NCBI RefSeq assembly: GCF_007655135.1 | Contig: NC_045132.1 | Location: 6,696,001 to 6,760,000 of the forward strand | Reading direction: 5' to 3' | Source: Punica granatum | Taxonomy: Eukaryota > Streptophyta > Magnoliopsida > Myrtales > Lythraceae | Length of the DNA stretch: 64,000 bases | Shown here: in pieces, positions 45,827 through 57,720 of the stretch | How the letters are laid out: each line of letters opens with the position of its first letter | Numbering within the stretch: position 1 is the stretch's first letter | Program-made: the position numbers and the translations under genes | Notes under the pieces: model-generated | Database searches by the model: none | Told to the model about the DNA's origin: nothing | Seen by the model: only the letters and a program-made list of their open reading frames with translations

Positions 45827-47722
45827 ATGTCGCAAGAAGATAGCGGGGGACATGAGCAAAGTAGTGGAGGGCCTGGTCAAAGCACAATTATTCGGGCTAT
45901 GCAACAACAATTTGAGCGAATGAACATGGTGCTCAATACGATTAATGACCGGTTGGAGAGGCATGATGAGCGGATTGACCAGTTGCGACAAGCTCCCAAT
46001 CAGCAACCAAGGAGGAACAATAACCGACAGCCAGCACCTACTACTGATCCATTTGATGGCCACGAGGAGGGATCCTATGATGATGAGGATGATGTGTCTT
46101 CCATTGCCGCAATGAGACGAGCTCGAGGAGCAAGGGCTGAGACGCCATGGCGCGGACGTGGAAGGCGCCAAGAAAGAGACACCGTTGATCGTAATATGGG
46201 GTCCATCAAGCTGACCATTCCTCCATTCCAAGGCAAGAGCGATCCCGATATTTACATCGAATGGGAAAGAAGGGTTGAACTGGTTTTTGATTGTCACAAC
46301 TACTCCGAGGAGAAGAAGGTGAAGCTTGCAGCTGTGGCATTCACCGACTATGCCATAGTTTGGTGGGATCAATTGACGGTGAGTAGACGCCGAAATGGAG
46401 AGCGACCTATTGACAATTGGGAGGGCATGAAAGCTGTCATGCGGAGGAGGTTTGTCCCATCCCATTACTACCGGGATTTATACTTGAAGCTGCAGAATCT
46501 TAAGCAAGGGTCTAAGACCGTGGAGGAGTACCACAAGGAGATGGAGATTGCCATGATTCGCGCCAATGTTGAGGAGGATCGAGAGGCAACCATGGCTCGG
46601 TTCATTAGTGGACTTAATCGGGAGATTGCCAATATTGTGGAGCTGCACCATTATGTGGAGCTTGAAGAATTGGTGCACATGGCTATGAAGGTTGAGAGGC
46701 AACTCAAGAAGGGGGGACGATCGTCATCCAGGTTCGAATCCTCTAATTCGAATTCGAAGTGGACTTCCAAGTTTGAAGGGGCTGGACCTAAATGGACTGG
46801 TTCGAAGCAAGAGGAGAAGGCCAAGGGAAACAAGCCCGCAACCAAGCCATCATCTGATTCTAAGGAGAGGGGTAACTCTTCTTCCCAACCTCAAAGAAAC
46901 CGTGATGTAAAATGCTTTCGTTGTTTGGGTTCTAGTCATTATGCTTCTCAATGCCCGAACAAGAGAGCCATGATTATGTTAGATAACGGGGAGATTGCAA
47001 GTGCGGATGAGTATGAGAGTGACACTGACTCTATGCCATCACTTGAAGATGCCGATGATGTGGAGCATGCTGTATCGGGTCAAACTCTTGTTGTTTTGAG
47101 AGCTCTACATGTGCAAGCCAAAGAAGATGGTGATGGGCTACAAAGAGAGAACATTTTCTACACTCGATGCCACGTGAAGGATCGAGTATGTGGACTGATT
47201 ATTGATGGGGGAAGCACTGTGAATGTGGCAAGCAAGCTGATGGTGGAGAAGCTTGGTTTGAGCACTCAAAAGCATCCAAGGCCATATAGACTTCAGTGGC
47301 TGAATGAGAGTGGTGAATTAAAGGTGACAAAACAAGTGTTAATCTCATTTTCTATTGGGAAGTACCATGATGAAGTTTTGTGTGATGTAGTTCCTATGAT
47401 AGCCAGCCATTTGTTACTCGGGAGGCCATGGCAATTTGATCGAAGAACTACACATGACGGGTACAAGAATCGGTATAGTTTCATCAAGGATGGTCGAAGC
47501 ATGACACTTGCACCGCTGCCACCACATCAAGTGTTCGAAGAGCAACTCCAAATCAAAAGGTCCAGTGCTGAGAGTTCAAAAGAAAGTAAGAGAGTGGCTG
47601 AACCAAAAGAAAAGGAGAGTAAAAGTGAGAGGAAAGAAATTCGAGAGAAAAGTGAGAAAGAGAGTGAAAAGAAAGAAAAATGTGAGAGTTCAGCCTTGAA
47701 AAGAAAAGAGGGAAGAAATTGA
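45827..47722 (+). CDS. Element 3 gag-protease polyprotein
   Basis: The 631-residue frame starts at ATG 45827 (MSQEDSGG). It contains a coiled-coil-like N-terminal part ([10 protein letters not shown]), an acidic/Arg linker, the retrotransposon gag domain at about 140-285 ([21 protein letters not shown]) and a Ser/Lys-rich stretch. A CCHC knuckle ([14 protein letters not shown]) starts at residue 363. The retropepsin-like protease has active-site IIDGGS (Asp460) and the HLLLGRPW flap-side segment. The C-terminus is a Lys/Glu/Ser-rich linker. The frame stops at TGA 47720-47722, just where the related element 1 reads straight on into reverse transcriptase. DGG in place of the textbook D[ST]G is usual in this plant group. 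Confidence 0.93.
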   Translation: MSQEDSGGHEQSSGGPGQSTIIRAMQQQFERMNMVLNTINDRLERHDERIDQLRQAPNQQPRRNNNRQPAPTTDPFDGHEEGSYDDEDDVSSIAAMRRARGARAETPWRGRGRRQERDTVDRNMGSIKLTIPPFQGKSDPDIYIEWERRVELVFDCHNYSEEKKVKLAAVAFTDYAIVWWDQLTVSRRRNGERPIDNWEGMKAVMRRRFVPSHYYRDLYLKLQNLKQGSKTVEEYHKEMEIAMIRANVEEDREATMARFISGLNREIANIVELHHYVELEELVHMAMKVERQLKKGGRSSSRFESSNSNSKWTSKFEGAGPKWTGSKQEEKAKGNKPATKPSSDSKERGNSSSQPQRNRDVKCFRCLGSSHYASQCPNKRAMIMLDNGEIASADEYESDTDSMPSLEDADDVEHAVSGQTLVVLRALHVQAKEDGDGLQRENIFYTRCHVKDRVCGLIIDGGSTVNVASKLMVEKLGLSTQKHPRPYRLQWLNESGELKVTKQVLISFSIGKYHDEVLCDVVPMIASHLLLGRPWQFDRRTTHDGYKNRYSFIKDGRSMTLAPLPPHQVFEEQLQIKRSSAESSKESKRVAEPKEKESKSERKEIREKSEKESEKKEKCESSALKRKEGRN

Positions 47723-50688
47723 GTTTCTTCACAAAAGAAAGAGAATTAGAGAGTGTTAGTAAGGATGAAAGGCCAATGATATTGTTCTTGTACAAAGAGG
47801 CCTACTTATCTAATACTTTTAACCTATATTTGCCTAGTGTTGTGGTTTCTCTTTTGCAGGAGTATGATGATGTGTTTCTTGAGGGGACGCCACCAGGATT
47901 GCCACCAATCCGTGGGATCGAACATCAAATTGATTTCATTCCAGGAGCGCCCATTCCAAACCGGCCAGCATATCGGTGTAATCCCGAAGAAGCAAAAGAA
48001 CTCCAAAAGCAAGTTGATGAGTTGCTGACCAAGGGCTATGTCCGAGAGAGCATGAGTCCATGCTCTGTGCCCGTGTTGCTTGTTCCCAAGAAAGATGGCA
48101 CATGGAGAATGTGTGTGGATTGTCGAGCTGTGAATAAGATAACGGTAAAGTATCGCTATCCTATTCCTCGATTAGATGATATGCTTGATGAATTGCATGG
48201 TTCCACTATATTTTCTAAGATTGATTTGAAGAGTGGATACCATCAAATTCGCATGAAAGAAGGAGATGAGTGGAAAACAGCATTTAAAACCAAGAGTGGA
48301 TTGTATGAGTGGTTAGTGATGCCATTTGGATTGACTAATGCACCCAGCACATTTATGCGCCTTATGAATCATGTCTTGCGTGCTTACATTGGAAAATTTG
48401 TTGTTGTTTACTTTGATGATATTCTGATTTATAGCAAAACTGAGCATGATCATATGAATCATTTGAGGTGTGTTCTTGAGGTGCTGAGGCATGAGAAGTT
48501 ATATGCTAACCTTAAGAAGTGTGAATTTTTCTTGGAAAGTGTTGTTTTTCTTGGTTTTGTCGTAAGTTCCAAGGGTGGTGTGGAAGTGGATGAAGAGAAG
48601 GTGAAAGCAATCCGGGAATGGCCTACACCCACTACCATTGCTGAGGTCCGAAGCTTCCATGGCCTTGCTGGGTTCTATCGAAGATTTGTGCGCAATTTTA
48701 GCACCATAGCTGCTCCTTTGACCGAGATCATCAAGAAGGAAGTTGGCTTTAGATGGGGCAAAGAGCAAGAGAATGCATTCAATACCTTGAAAGAAAAGCT
48801 AAGTTATGCTCCTTTACTGATTTTACCGGACTTTTCTAAACCTTTTGAAATCGAATGTGATGCTTCCGGTATTGGTATAGGTGCCGTCCTTATGCAAGAG
48901 AAGAGGCCTATTGCTTACTTCAGTGAGAAGCTCAACGGGGCTGCGTTGAACTACTCCACATACGACAAGGAATTCTATGCTTTGGTGAGGGCTTTGGAGA
49001 CATGGCAGCATTACTTGTGGTCCAAGGAGTTCATCATTCTCACCGACCATGAGTCCTTGAAGCATTTAAAGGGTCAAAGCAAGCTGAACCGAAGGCACAC
49101 ACGTTGGATCGAGTTCATCGAGATGTTTCCCTATGTGATCCAATACAAGAAAGGTAAGGAAAATGTAGTGGCTGATGCCTTATCTCGCAGGTATACTCTT
49201 ATCTCAACTCTTGATGCCAAACTTTTGGGATTTGAATATATCAAAGAGTTATACTTGCATGATCATGATTTTAAGGAAGTCTTTTCTGAATGTGAAAAAG
49301 GGGCTTTTGACAAGTTTTATAAGCATGAGGGGTATTTGTTTCGTGAAAACAAGCTATGTATTCCACAAAGTTCCATGCGAGAATTGCTTGTTAGGGAAGC
49401 CCATGGGGGAGGTTTAATGGGGCATTTTGGTGTGGCTAAGACCTTAGATGTTTTGAGAGAGCATTTCTTTTGGCCACATATGAAAAGAGACGTTGAAAGG
49501 ATCTGTCTTAGGTGTGTCACATGTAAGAAAGCTAAGTCTAAGATTCAACCTCATGGACTTTACATGCCTTTGCCCGTTCCTAGTCATCCATGGACTGATG
49601 TATCAATGGATTTTGTTTTGGGTTTGCCTAGGACTAAGAATGGTAAGGATTCTATCTTTGTAGTAGTGGATCGTTTTTCAAAGATGGCTCATTTTATTCC
49701 TTGTAAGAAGACGGATGACGCTACTCATGTGGCGGGCCTTTTCTTTAAGGAAGTAGTGCGTTTGCATGGCATCCCCAGAACAATTGTAAGTGATCGTGAT
49801 GTTAAGTTCCTAAGTCACTTTTGGCGTGTTTTGTGGGGAAAATTGGGAACAAAGCTATTGTTTTCTACCACTTGCCACCCACAAACTGATGGGCAAACAG
49901 AGGTTGTAAATCGAACCTTAGGTACTTTGCTGCGAGCTGTTATTAAAAGGAACGTGAAAAGTTGGGAAGATTGCATTCCATTCGTTGAGTTTGCATATAA
50001 TCGGGCCATGCATTCTTCTACTAAGTTTTCTCCCTTTGAGGTTGTTTATGGCTTTAATCCACTGACCCCATTGGATTTAACTCCATTGCCTATTGGTGAG
50101 ATTGTTAGCCTTGATGGAAAGCGTAAGGCAGAACTTGTGAAGAAGATCCATGAAGAAGCAAGGAACCACATCTTGCACAAAAACGAGCAAGCTGCCACTC
50201 GAGCCAACAAGGGAAGAAAGCATGTCACTTTCGAACCGGGAGATTGGGTCTGGGTTCATTTCAGGAAGGAGAGGTTTTCAAGCCAAAGGAAATCAAAGCT
50301 AAATCCGCGAGGAGATGGACCATTCCAAGTCTTAGAAAAGATTAATGACAATGCATATAAACTCGATTTGCCGGGAGAGTATCAAGTGAGTTCTACATTT
50401 AATGTTTCTGATCTTTCTCCCTTTGATGTGGGCGCAGATTCGAGGACGAATCCTTTTGAAGAAGGGGGGAATGATAGGGTTGAGCCGGTCTCCGAGCATG
50501 AGGACAAGTTGCATATTTCTACCGGACCGATAACCAGAGCACGTGCCAAGAAATTGGAGCACGCTTTGCAGAACTTATGGACGAATATTCTGGAAGAGGC
50601 ATGCAGTTCGAGAGACGAGCGAGTCGACTCGGGGCTGATTTTGGTCATCAAGAGTGCTGAACCTCATCAGTACACATCGGGACATTAA
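47719..50688 (+). CDS. Element 3 reverse transcriptase, RNase H and integrase polyprotein
   Basis: This frame of up to 989 codons overlaps the gag-protease frame by four bases in the -1 direction and opens at TTG, so it probably needs frameshifting or an ancestral fused frame. Reverse transcriptase spans about 115-275, with YFDD at 231-234 and [11 protein letters not shown] before it. RNase H is at about 375-485 (ECDAS at 379-383). The integrase zinc region is at about 565-620 (MGHFG, CLRCVTC) and the catalytic core at about 625-735 ([20 protein letters not shown]). The GPY/F-type module is at about 861-890 (GPFQVL). The last 71 residues are encoded inside the 3' LTR and contain [11 protein letters not shown]. 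No internal stop is present. Confidence 0.93.
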   Translation: MSFFTKERELESVSKDERPMILFLYKEAYLSNTFNLYLPSVVVSLLQEYDDVFLEGTPPGLPPIRGIEHQIDFIPGAPIPNRPAYRCNPEEAKELQKQVDELLTKGYVRESMSPCSVPVLLVPKKDGTWRMCVDCRAVNKITVKYRYPIPRLDDMLDELHGSTIFSKIDLKSGYHQIRMKEGDEWKTAFKTKSGLYEWLVMPFGLTNAPSTFMRLMNHVLRAYIGKFVVVYFDDILIYSKTEHDHMNHLRCVLEVLRHEKLYANLKKCEFFLESVVFLGFVVSSKGGVEVDEEKVKAIREWPTPTTIAEVRSFHGLAGFYRRFVRNFSTIAAPLTEIIKKEVGFRWGKEQENAFNTLKEKLSYAPLLILPDFSKPFEIECDASGIGIGAVLMQEKRPIAYFSEKLNGAALNYSTYDKEFYALVRALETWQHYLWSKEFIILTDHESLKHLKGQSKLNRRHTRWIEFIEMFPYVIQYKKGKENVVADALSRRYTLISTLDAKLLGFEYIKELYLHDHDFKEVFSECEKGAFDKFYKHEGYLFRENKLCIPQSSMRELLVREAHGGGLMGHFGVAKTLDVLREHFFWPHMKRDVERICLRCVTCKKAKSKIQPHGLYMPLPVPSHPWTDVSMDFVLGLPRTKNGKDSIFVVVDRFSKMAHFIPCKKTDDATHVAGLFFKEVVRLHGIPRTIVSDRDVKFLSHFWRVLWGKLGTKLLFSTTCHPQTDGQTEVVNRTLGTLLRAVIKRNVKSWEDCIPFVEFAYNRAMHSSTKFSPFEVVYGFNPLTPLDLTPLPIGEIVSLDGKRKAELVKKIHEEARNHILHKNEQAATRANKGRKHVTFEPGDWVWVHFRKERFSSQRKSKLNPRGDGPFQVLEKINDNAYKLDLPGEYQVSSTFNVSDLSPFDVGADSRTNPFEEGGNDRVEPVSEHEDKLHISTGPITRARAKKLEHALQNLWTNILEEACSSRDERVDSGLILVIKSAEPHQYTSGH

Positions 50689-51195
50689 ATGATGACCACA
50701 ACCACCTCAAATCGGGTTGAATATGCATCCTAGAAGATGGCCACCAATTCTGGTTTGACTATTAGGTTGGAATATGCCTTCTAGAAGATGGTCACCAAAT
50801 CTGGGTGGAATATTAGGTTGGAATATCTGGTTGGAATATCTGGTTGGACTATTAGGTTGGAATATGCCATCTAGAATATGCTTGTTTTCCTTAGTTGTCT
50901 TCAATTGCAAGAGCATTATATAAGCTCCTCCCTAGGTTAGTTTTAGACACAACTCTTCTACCATTTTTCCTATCTTGTGAGAGATATTCTCCAAATTGTT
51001 CTTGTTGAACTTATGCTTCAAGGGTTGCAAGTCGATTACTTGTAGTTCTTAAGCTTCTTATAATATCGGTTTCTAGCTCTATATAGCTACGGGGTCGATA
51101 TTCCACCTTTCGAAATCTCTATCTTGGACGATCCGGGATTTGATTCCATATCATTGTTGCTGGGTTCCGCGACGGATTCGACGGGGTTCACATCA
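50472..51195 (+). repeat. Element 3 3' LTR (724 bp)
   Basis: Read base by base it matches the 5' LTR without a difference that I can see. It carries the end of the polyprotein (stop at 50686-50688), the ttggaatat repeat block (50714-50879) and a TATA box at 50917-50923. It ends at the target duplication tcgag (51196-51200). Confidence 0.95.
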
Positions 51196-51374
51196 TCGAG
51201 GGCCTAGCTGCAGAGACCAAGGTGAGACCAGCCAAAGTTGCGGAGGAGTTTATGAAGATGAGGATCCTGGAGTCGCCCTTGATGGGCATGTGCAGCTGCT
51301 TAAAAAGAAGAAAATGGAAGGTGGAGATTTAGTTGGGGCCCGAGAAAGGGAAAGGCAGATAATCGAGGACTAGC

Positions 51375-51970
51375 TATATGATTGAGGAGTCGGAGGATTA
51401 GACCAATCAATAAAAAGGAATAAGTGCAAATATGATTTTGATGATGGAATAATAATGGAAACTGAAGCATATTGCTATACCTATTGCGTTCAGTAATTCC
51501 GTGCGATTCCCCTTCCATTCTATTGTCATATATGGCGACACCGAGGGAGTGGAAATTCCTTTGATTAAAAAACTGAAAATCCATCCAAAAAAAAAAAAAT
51601 TGCAGCCTAACGGTGCACGTGTGATTTAAAGGCCGCATGTTTGATACCTAATGAGATTATCGTGCCGCTTTTTACTTATTTAGAATTTCTAAATAGGTAA
51701 ATCAAAAAGATGGTATAGTGCAATGACACACGCCCTCATGTGATAATCAAAAGGTTCTAGATTTGATACATAGTATGATTACACATGTCCCTTTATTAGC
51801 TATTAGGATTTATATTACATACTACTTGGCCCAAGGGCCTCCTATATAACCGAACAAATTGAAAATTCTGTAACTTGGGATTGCTATAATGACCGCATCA
51901 TGTTACGTTATCTATTATAACATAGGGAACAAAGAAAGATACATTTTCTCTTTCGAACCAATTTTTTTTT
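51375..51970. other. 3' flank of the segment B pseudogene
   Basis: The first part resembles the 3' flank of gene A (ctatatgattgagg against ctatatatgactgagg). Around 51710-51790 a block resembling the decayed repeat at 11090-11200 and 61410-61520 appears (gtgcaatgacacacg). No gene is seen. Confidence 0.5.
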
Positions 51971-52134
51971 GGAAAAATAGCCCTATATAATACAATTTTT
52001 ACCTTAATCCTAGCACGTTTTTAAAAGTTGTCACAATTTAGCACGAATCACCATTTTATTCCCGGATCTAGCACACCGTTAAACTCCGTCTAAAAACCGT
52101 TAAACACCATTAGACGGAGTGTAACGAAAAGAAT

Positions 52135-52912
52135 GGTAATTATTTTTTATCTGAAGATTCACCGTTCAAAAAACTTAGAAATTTTGTACAGGGCTTCATA
52201 ATAATATAAGAAATGTGGGGTAAAAGTTTCACCTCGTTTTGAGATCAGACAATTCACAAAAGTTATCTAAATCACAACGCCGAAAAAAGAGGTAAATATT
52301 TTTTATCTGAAAATTCACCACCTAGAAAAATATGAAAATTTGTGTGGAACTTTATAATAACATCAGGAACATGGGGGTAAGAGTTTCATCTCGTTTGGAG
52401 GTCGGGCGATTCACAAAAACTATCAAAATCGGAACATCGAAAAGATGGGTAAATATATTTTATCTGAAGAGTCACCGCCAAAAAAAATCTGAAAATCTGT
52501 GAGGAGCTTTATAATAATATTAGGAACACGGGGAAAATTTTCATTTAGTTTGGAGATCGGACGGTTTACAAAAACTATCAAAATTAGAGCACCGAAAAGA
52601 AGGGTAATTATTTTTTATTTGAAGATTCACCACCTAGAAAAATTTGAAATTTTGTGTGGAGCTTTATAATAATATTAGGAACATGGGGTAAAAGTTTCAT
52701 CTTATTTTGAGACCGGACGATTCACAAAAGCTATCAAATCACAACACAAAAAAAGAGGTAAATATTTTTTATCTGAAAATTCACCACCCAGAAAAATCTA
52801 AACATTTGTGTGGAGCTTTATAATAACATCAGGAACATGGGGTAAAAGTTTCACCTTGTTTTGAGATCGTACGGCTCACAAAAACTATCAAAATCAGAAC
52901 ACCAAAAAAAGG
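52135..52912. repeat. Tandem array, five copies of a ~155-bp unit
   Basis: Units begin with ggtaaatattttttatctga-like words at 52135, 52291, 52448, 52603 and 52757, and the next start is at 52913. Spacings are therefore 156, 157, 155, 154 and 156 bases. Each contains gattcaccacc, a tttataataa/aggaacatgggg block and gttttgagatcggacgattc. Copies differ by roughly 10-20 percent by eye. Confidence 0.9.
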
Positions 52913-52929
52913 GGTAAATATTTTTCTAA

Positions 52930-53205
52930 GGGAAAATAGCCCCATGTAGCACAATTTTTATCTTATTTTCAGTTCCTAGCACGTTTTTAAAAATTATCAC
53001 GATCTAGCACGAATCACCATTGTATTCCCGGATCTAGCACACCGTTAAACTCCGTCTAACGGTGTTTAACGGTTTTTAGAAGGAGTTTAACAGTGTGTTA
53101 GATCCGGGAATAAAATGGTGATTCGTGCTAGATCGTGATAACTTTTAAAAACGTGCTAGGAAGTGAAAATAATGTAAAAATTGTGCTATATGGGATTATT
53201 TTCCC
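52930..53205. mobile_element. Fold-back MITE, about 276 bp
   Basis: The left half (gggaaaatagccccatgtag, cacgaatcaccat, gttaaactccgtctaac) is inverted in the right half (ggagtttaacagtgtgttag, atggtgattcgtgctagat, gggattattttccc). The two halves pair nearly end to end. It is the right-hand part of the larger TIR element and shares its terminal sequence, so it may be the source or a deletion product of that element. Confidence 0.8.
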
Positions 53206-55389
53206 ATTTTTTTAATGAGGTTGTGTAATATTTATGAAAACTAGGCGAAAGGCCCGCGCGTATGTATGGACTAGACATAATTAAAAATATTGTTAAACTA
53301 TTAATAAGTTAGCAAAATAATATATAAAATATGAATCTACACACCGAATATATTTTTATTTATATTTTTGTATTGTCATAGTGCATAAGCAATGTCTTCT
53401 CAAAACAATTCAACTTTATCTATTTTATATGTTATAATTTGTAAAGACATCAAAAAAAAAAATATCTAGATAGCCTAAATATATTCTAGGTCCTTACATA
53501 CCCAAAGCCAACTATTTTTCTCTTCCACAACTTAGCTATTGTTTCCTTTCCTTTTTTTTTAGGTAATTTGTTTCCTTCTCTTAAGATAGGTATTTTTATC
53601 ATTTTTATTTTGTTTTGCTACATTTCTTGTAAAAATTTTGGGATAATTTACTGATAGTAGGTCGTGTTTAAAATGGAAGGTGTTTAAAACGAAGTTACTC
53701 TTCCAGTCACTGCCTAAAGTCCATTGCATACAAATGTACATCTATATATATATATATATATATGAGAGAGAGTTATGGTCTTTCATTCATTTAGTTCCTT
53801 TCGACTTTTACAAGTAATGTGGCAGCATGACATTATCTCATTTTGCACATATTTTATTCGTGGTGACTCGAAAAATCATGCAATTATACACTCACACTCT
53901 TTTATACGTGACACATTCATATGCTTTGCTCCTCCTTTATAATTGCATATAGATACGTAAATAAGGTCCATTGAATTTTTTAATATTTTTATAAATTTCA
54001 GAATAAAAATCTATATTCTGAAATCAAAAGAAAAATAAATAAATAAATAAAATTACATGGATGGAAATAAGAGATTGAAGGGGTGGGGGATGCCGGTTGC
54101 GACCACCAACGCCCGACCATGCTCGTCGATGGCCACCGGCGACCTGGGACAGGGAGAATGAAGGGGACTGCGATTGCCATTCCGAACTGACCCTTGAGAA
54201 CAAACTAAATGCAAGAATCAAGATTGGGCCGGAATGGGGATTCTAATTCCGCCAACCAAATAATTATAATATCCCCTTCGGTTCAGCTTTAGTATGTAGG
54301 AATAGAAAGGAATTGGAATCAACATTCCGGCCTCGATTCCATTTCTTTAGTGTGGTAGAGAAATAGGATGGTGGAATGGTCATTCTTACGTAATTGCAGT
54401 TGGCATTCTTCAAATCTTCAAATTTCGGTCCCTTCGCCAGAGGCATGGAAACATCAGTCTCGACCCCATCTACTTTATTTTCCTATGTTTTCTTCACAAT
54501 CAAATTAAACTTACCGAACAGATCAAAAATCCCATTTGAATTTTTACATCCCATCGTCTCCTTTGTAACCATTACCACTTAGCAGCCACCCTAAATCATC
54601 TCTGATTAGATCTTCATTATGTGGTACAGCTGTACAATGTTCATCATCGGAGGCCGTCAACCCTAAGTTCGAGGTTGTAGAGGCTTTCATGGACAAGGAA
54701 GCTTCTAAATCCAGTTGTCACCAACAGTTAAATGGGCCTCCAAGATTCCTCCGACTTCTATGGATGTTCAACAAAGGTTTCACATACCTTTGATGCCCAC
54801 TATACCTTGATCGGAGGCTTGACAACCTCAAATTAGACCGTCGAACCATCAATTAGGGGTGGCTGCCTGGCTGGTTGTCGCACAGTAGTGGCTGAAACCT
54901 GAAATCATGAAATGCGGTTTTTCTTCTCTATTCAAAGTACTTAAATGGCATATTTGGTGAGATTTTCCCGTTCCAACTCCGAAATCTCATTTCTCAGAAT
55001 TTAAACCAGATCGAGAATGGGAATCAAACATTCCCTTGTGATTCCATTCTATTCCCCTTTTTCTTTCATTCCAATCATTTCCTTTCCATTTTGTGCCACC
55101 AAACATGACCTTTGAGATTTTGACAAGCCCTTAAGAGCAATTTCAAAAAAGTCTCCAGTATTTTTGTTGATCTAACACTTGCCCAAGGTACAACCCATGC
55201 TAAAAATGAAAATGGAAATTAAAAACGAAAGAAGAGAAAATAGACATGAAAAGAGAAAGAACAACATAACTTTAGAAAAGCTGGATTGGACTAATAGAGC
55301 GAATCAGTTTGACGAGGTCACCCATCTCAGTTGTGTCATTAAGCGTTAACCCATTTCGGTAATGCTATTTTTAAAGACTAACACGTTAT
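53206..55389. other. Noncoding, repeat-derived stretch before segment C
   Basis: At about 53238 a ctaggcgaaaggcccgcgcg word occurs that is frequent at plant repeat ends. A TA/GA microsatellite lies at about 53744-53770. The part 54180-55110 contains many aattcc/ggaat words of opposite orientation at its two sides (gggccggaatggggattc; ccattctattcccc), suggesting a MITE or TIR element around a higher-complexity core at about 54560-54900. ORFs there (54264-54446, 54394-54582, 53998-54221) are short and domainless. No gene is supported. Confidence 0.4.
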
Positions 55390-57720
55390 TTTAAGTTTTT
55401 ATTTATTCAAAAACTAGGAGTAAAATGAGTTCATAAAGAATTTAATTTTTGTAAATCAACTTATTTAAAATAAAATTACAACTATAAAATGAAGTGGAAA
55501 TTTGCATGAATAGACTACCATATTTATTGGGATTGAATATATGATATAGTTATTATTAGTTTTACATATCGCTCTGCTTTGTACTTATAAAGTTACTAGG
55601 ATTATAAAAAGAAAAAAATATATAAGATCAAAATCATGAAATCAAGATCTTCTTTGAAAAGTATTATTTCATTTACAACGAAAAAAGTAAATCTGTACAT
55701 CGAGCGATTTAACTAGCATATATGTATGTAATTCTTACTTTTTCTTGCTATCAACTTCCCCGATTTATCGCTCACTTTTCCCATAATCTCTAATTCTTCT
55801 ATCCATTGAACATTCATATATTCGATTGAATCAAATTTTCTCATGCATTTCATTCTGTTATAATTTGTTTATCCCTAGTAATATTGAATTAAATTAATCT
55901 TATTTTGCTGATCATCCATTCTTTTATCGAATAACCTATCATCTTTTATCTTCATTTCGCTCTTTTACTTTCAACATTTTGTGATTTTTTAAATAATTTT
56001 TACTCTTATTGTGATGCAAGTAACAAAGAAAGAAAATATTGTTGAAAACGATTGAATTGAAATATTGAGAAGCATTTGATCGTAAAAAGTTTAACTATAA
56101 ATTTACAGGTCGAAAGTTGAAAAATGAATTTTAAAATAAAAATCACATTAATTTTGTTGAATAGAAAACTTTTGAAAGGCCTCGTATTAATTTTCCGCTT
56201 CAGACCCTCAATTCTCTTAGCCCAACCTTGGGGTGGTCAGTATCAACTGCCCTTGCCTTCTTGTTTTCTTAAAAATAAATTTTGATTTGTTTCCTTTAAT
56301 GTAAAAAGAAAAAAAATAATTTAACATGACCTATTGATAGAAAACTTCGACAAGAAGGTAGGGTGGGTTGATTGTGACTCGCAAGCCTCCATCGAGTATA
56401 ATCTGTCATTAAAAGATAAAAAATAAAGAAATCTAGTCTCAGATAAGGAGGAAGGGTGGGTTGTGCTGGGAATGATTCATCATCGAGGAACTAAGATACG
56501 AAAACAATAATTCTCTCCTGAAAGACACGAAGCAGTGACGGCCACCACGGTGTCAAAATAATTGACAAATCGATTTTGCGATGACTGTATCACAATGTTC
56601 TTTTTCTGCGGATGAAATATCTGGGAAGTTTAATCATGGGCAATTTTTCTTCACGAATTGGAGGTCCAATAGTTAAATTCCACATCATCTTCTACTCGCA
56701 TCTGACAGTCTCATATGCTTGTGTCACATAACACATAGTCATGCTAGCAATACTCATGCATTTGAGAAAACGAAAATTGATGTTTTGAACTCAAACATAG
56801 ATTGATGTTTTGTTAGGAAAAATTCGAGGATCCAAATTGAATTGTCGTATTGTAAAGGGAAAAAAATAAAAAAGAATGGAGAATTAAAAAAAAGGATTTG
56901 ATTTTTTTATATTAATATTTTAATTAAAGTTCTATTTTTCTTCATGAATTGGAGGTCCACTGGTTAAATTCAACTTGTGCTCTTCGGATTGAGTCTTTGC
57001 CTTTTCCAATAAGAAAAGCACCGCAAATGCCTCTTTCGGTACGGTGCATACTTCATTGATTTAAAAGGTCAAAGTGCAAGACGAAAGTTCACATCATCTT
57101 CCACTTCCACTCGCATCTGACGGTCTCAAATGCTTGCTTGTGTCCATAACACTTTGCCATGCTAGCAATACTCATGCATTTGAGAAAACAAGGGCAAAAA
57201 GATTTTTTTTTGAAAAAAAAAACATAAAGCAGCCTTATGGTCTTGGTCGTTTTCGTGCTTTCGTTCGCCAAATACACATATCTTTTGCCTGGTCTGTGCA
57301 ATAAACGAAAAAGGTCGGGGCATCTTTTGCAGTCATATATTATTGACATAATCTTATTTTGGGATTTTGTTGCATTCATATCCTGCATATTTAATATTCC
57401 ATGAGAAATGTTAAAAATATTTGTGCCACTTATGCTTTCGTCATTGTCATCTGCGTCACCAAAACATGTACCTAACTGATTCTTTGTTTTGCTTTTAAAC
57501 TATTCCCGCAGCTTTAAACTATTTTTTTCAAAAGGTCATGTTAAGTGAACTAGTAGATGATGACTGGCCACTGACACGGCTGTCTTCCTTAGCCAAAATT
57601 GTGTCAGAAATTGTATTTTGGAAGTACTTTAGAGTCCGACTTCAACTTTGCAAGCTATGTCTCCATTGAACTTTACCCAAAAAAAGAGAAAAAAAAAAGG
57701 ACATGTATCCATTGATATTG
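55390..57720. repeat. Segment C, upstream noncoding part
   Basis: It matches segment A from about 5818 to 6857. An extra block at about 55995-56975 is absent from A. It includes a diverged duplicate (56655-56775) of the sequence found again at 57085-57190 (gctagcaatactcatgcatt). The ORFs 57074-57304 and 57089-57388 have no domain and no matching frame in segment A. No gene is supported. Confidence 0.65.

Larger units (their letters stand above)
44483..51195 (+). mobile_element. Ty3/gypsy LTR retrotransposon, element 3, young and nearly intact
   Basis: The 6713-base element has 724-bp LTRs (44483-45206 and 50472-51195) that I find identical by reading, and a perfect 5-base target duplication tcgag. 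The primer site tggtatcagagc is at 45210-45221 and the polypurine tract gaagaaggggggaa at 50458-50471. Two long frames cover gag-protease (45827-47722) and reverse transcriptase-RNase H-integrase (47719-50688). The second continues into the 3' LTR. The only visible defect is a one-base frame offset between the two frames. LTR identity implies a recent insertion. Confidence 0.97.
44242..51374 (+). pseudogene. AAA-ATPase exon 2 pseudogene, split by element 3
   Basis: 44242-44482 and 51196-51374 together correspond to exon 2 of gene A. The intron acceptor (tttgcag) is still present at 44235-44241. Defects include a deletion of about 15 bases where gene A encodes FIDGL, a tatata expansion at about 44290, substitutions in the RPGR region (cttgggcga), a missing base near 51258 and the 6.7-kb retrotransposon with target duplication tcgag (44478-44482 and 51196-51200). 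No exon 1 exists upstream. The element joined the locus at the codons matching EEIKGL of gene A. This is a decayed third member of the tandem AAA-ATPase family. Confidence 0.92.
51971..53205. mobile_element. TIR element (MULE-like) carrying a 155-bp tandem array
   Basis: The left terminal sequence (ggaaaaatagccctatataa, then cctagcacgtttttaaaag) is inverted at the right end (cttttaaaaacgtgctagg to gggattattttccc). The flanks are similar a+t-run direct repeats. Between the ends lie five tandem repeats and, at the right, a complete fold-back unit. No transposase is present. The family is inferred from the long inverted ends and about 9-base flanking repeat. Confidence 0.65.

Noticed and set aside
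52135..52912. Interspersed repeats suggestive of a CRISPR array
   Set aside because: The units are about 155 bases, tandem and diverged, with no spacer structure.
54394..54582. Short ORF with a plausible start
   Set aside because: It is only 62 codons, has no domain and lies in a repeat-like stretch with mirrored ggaat words.
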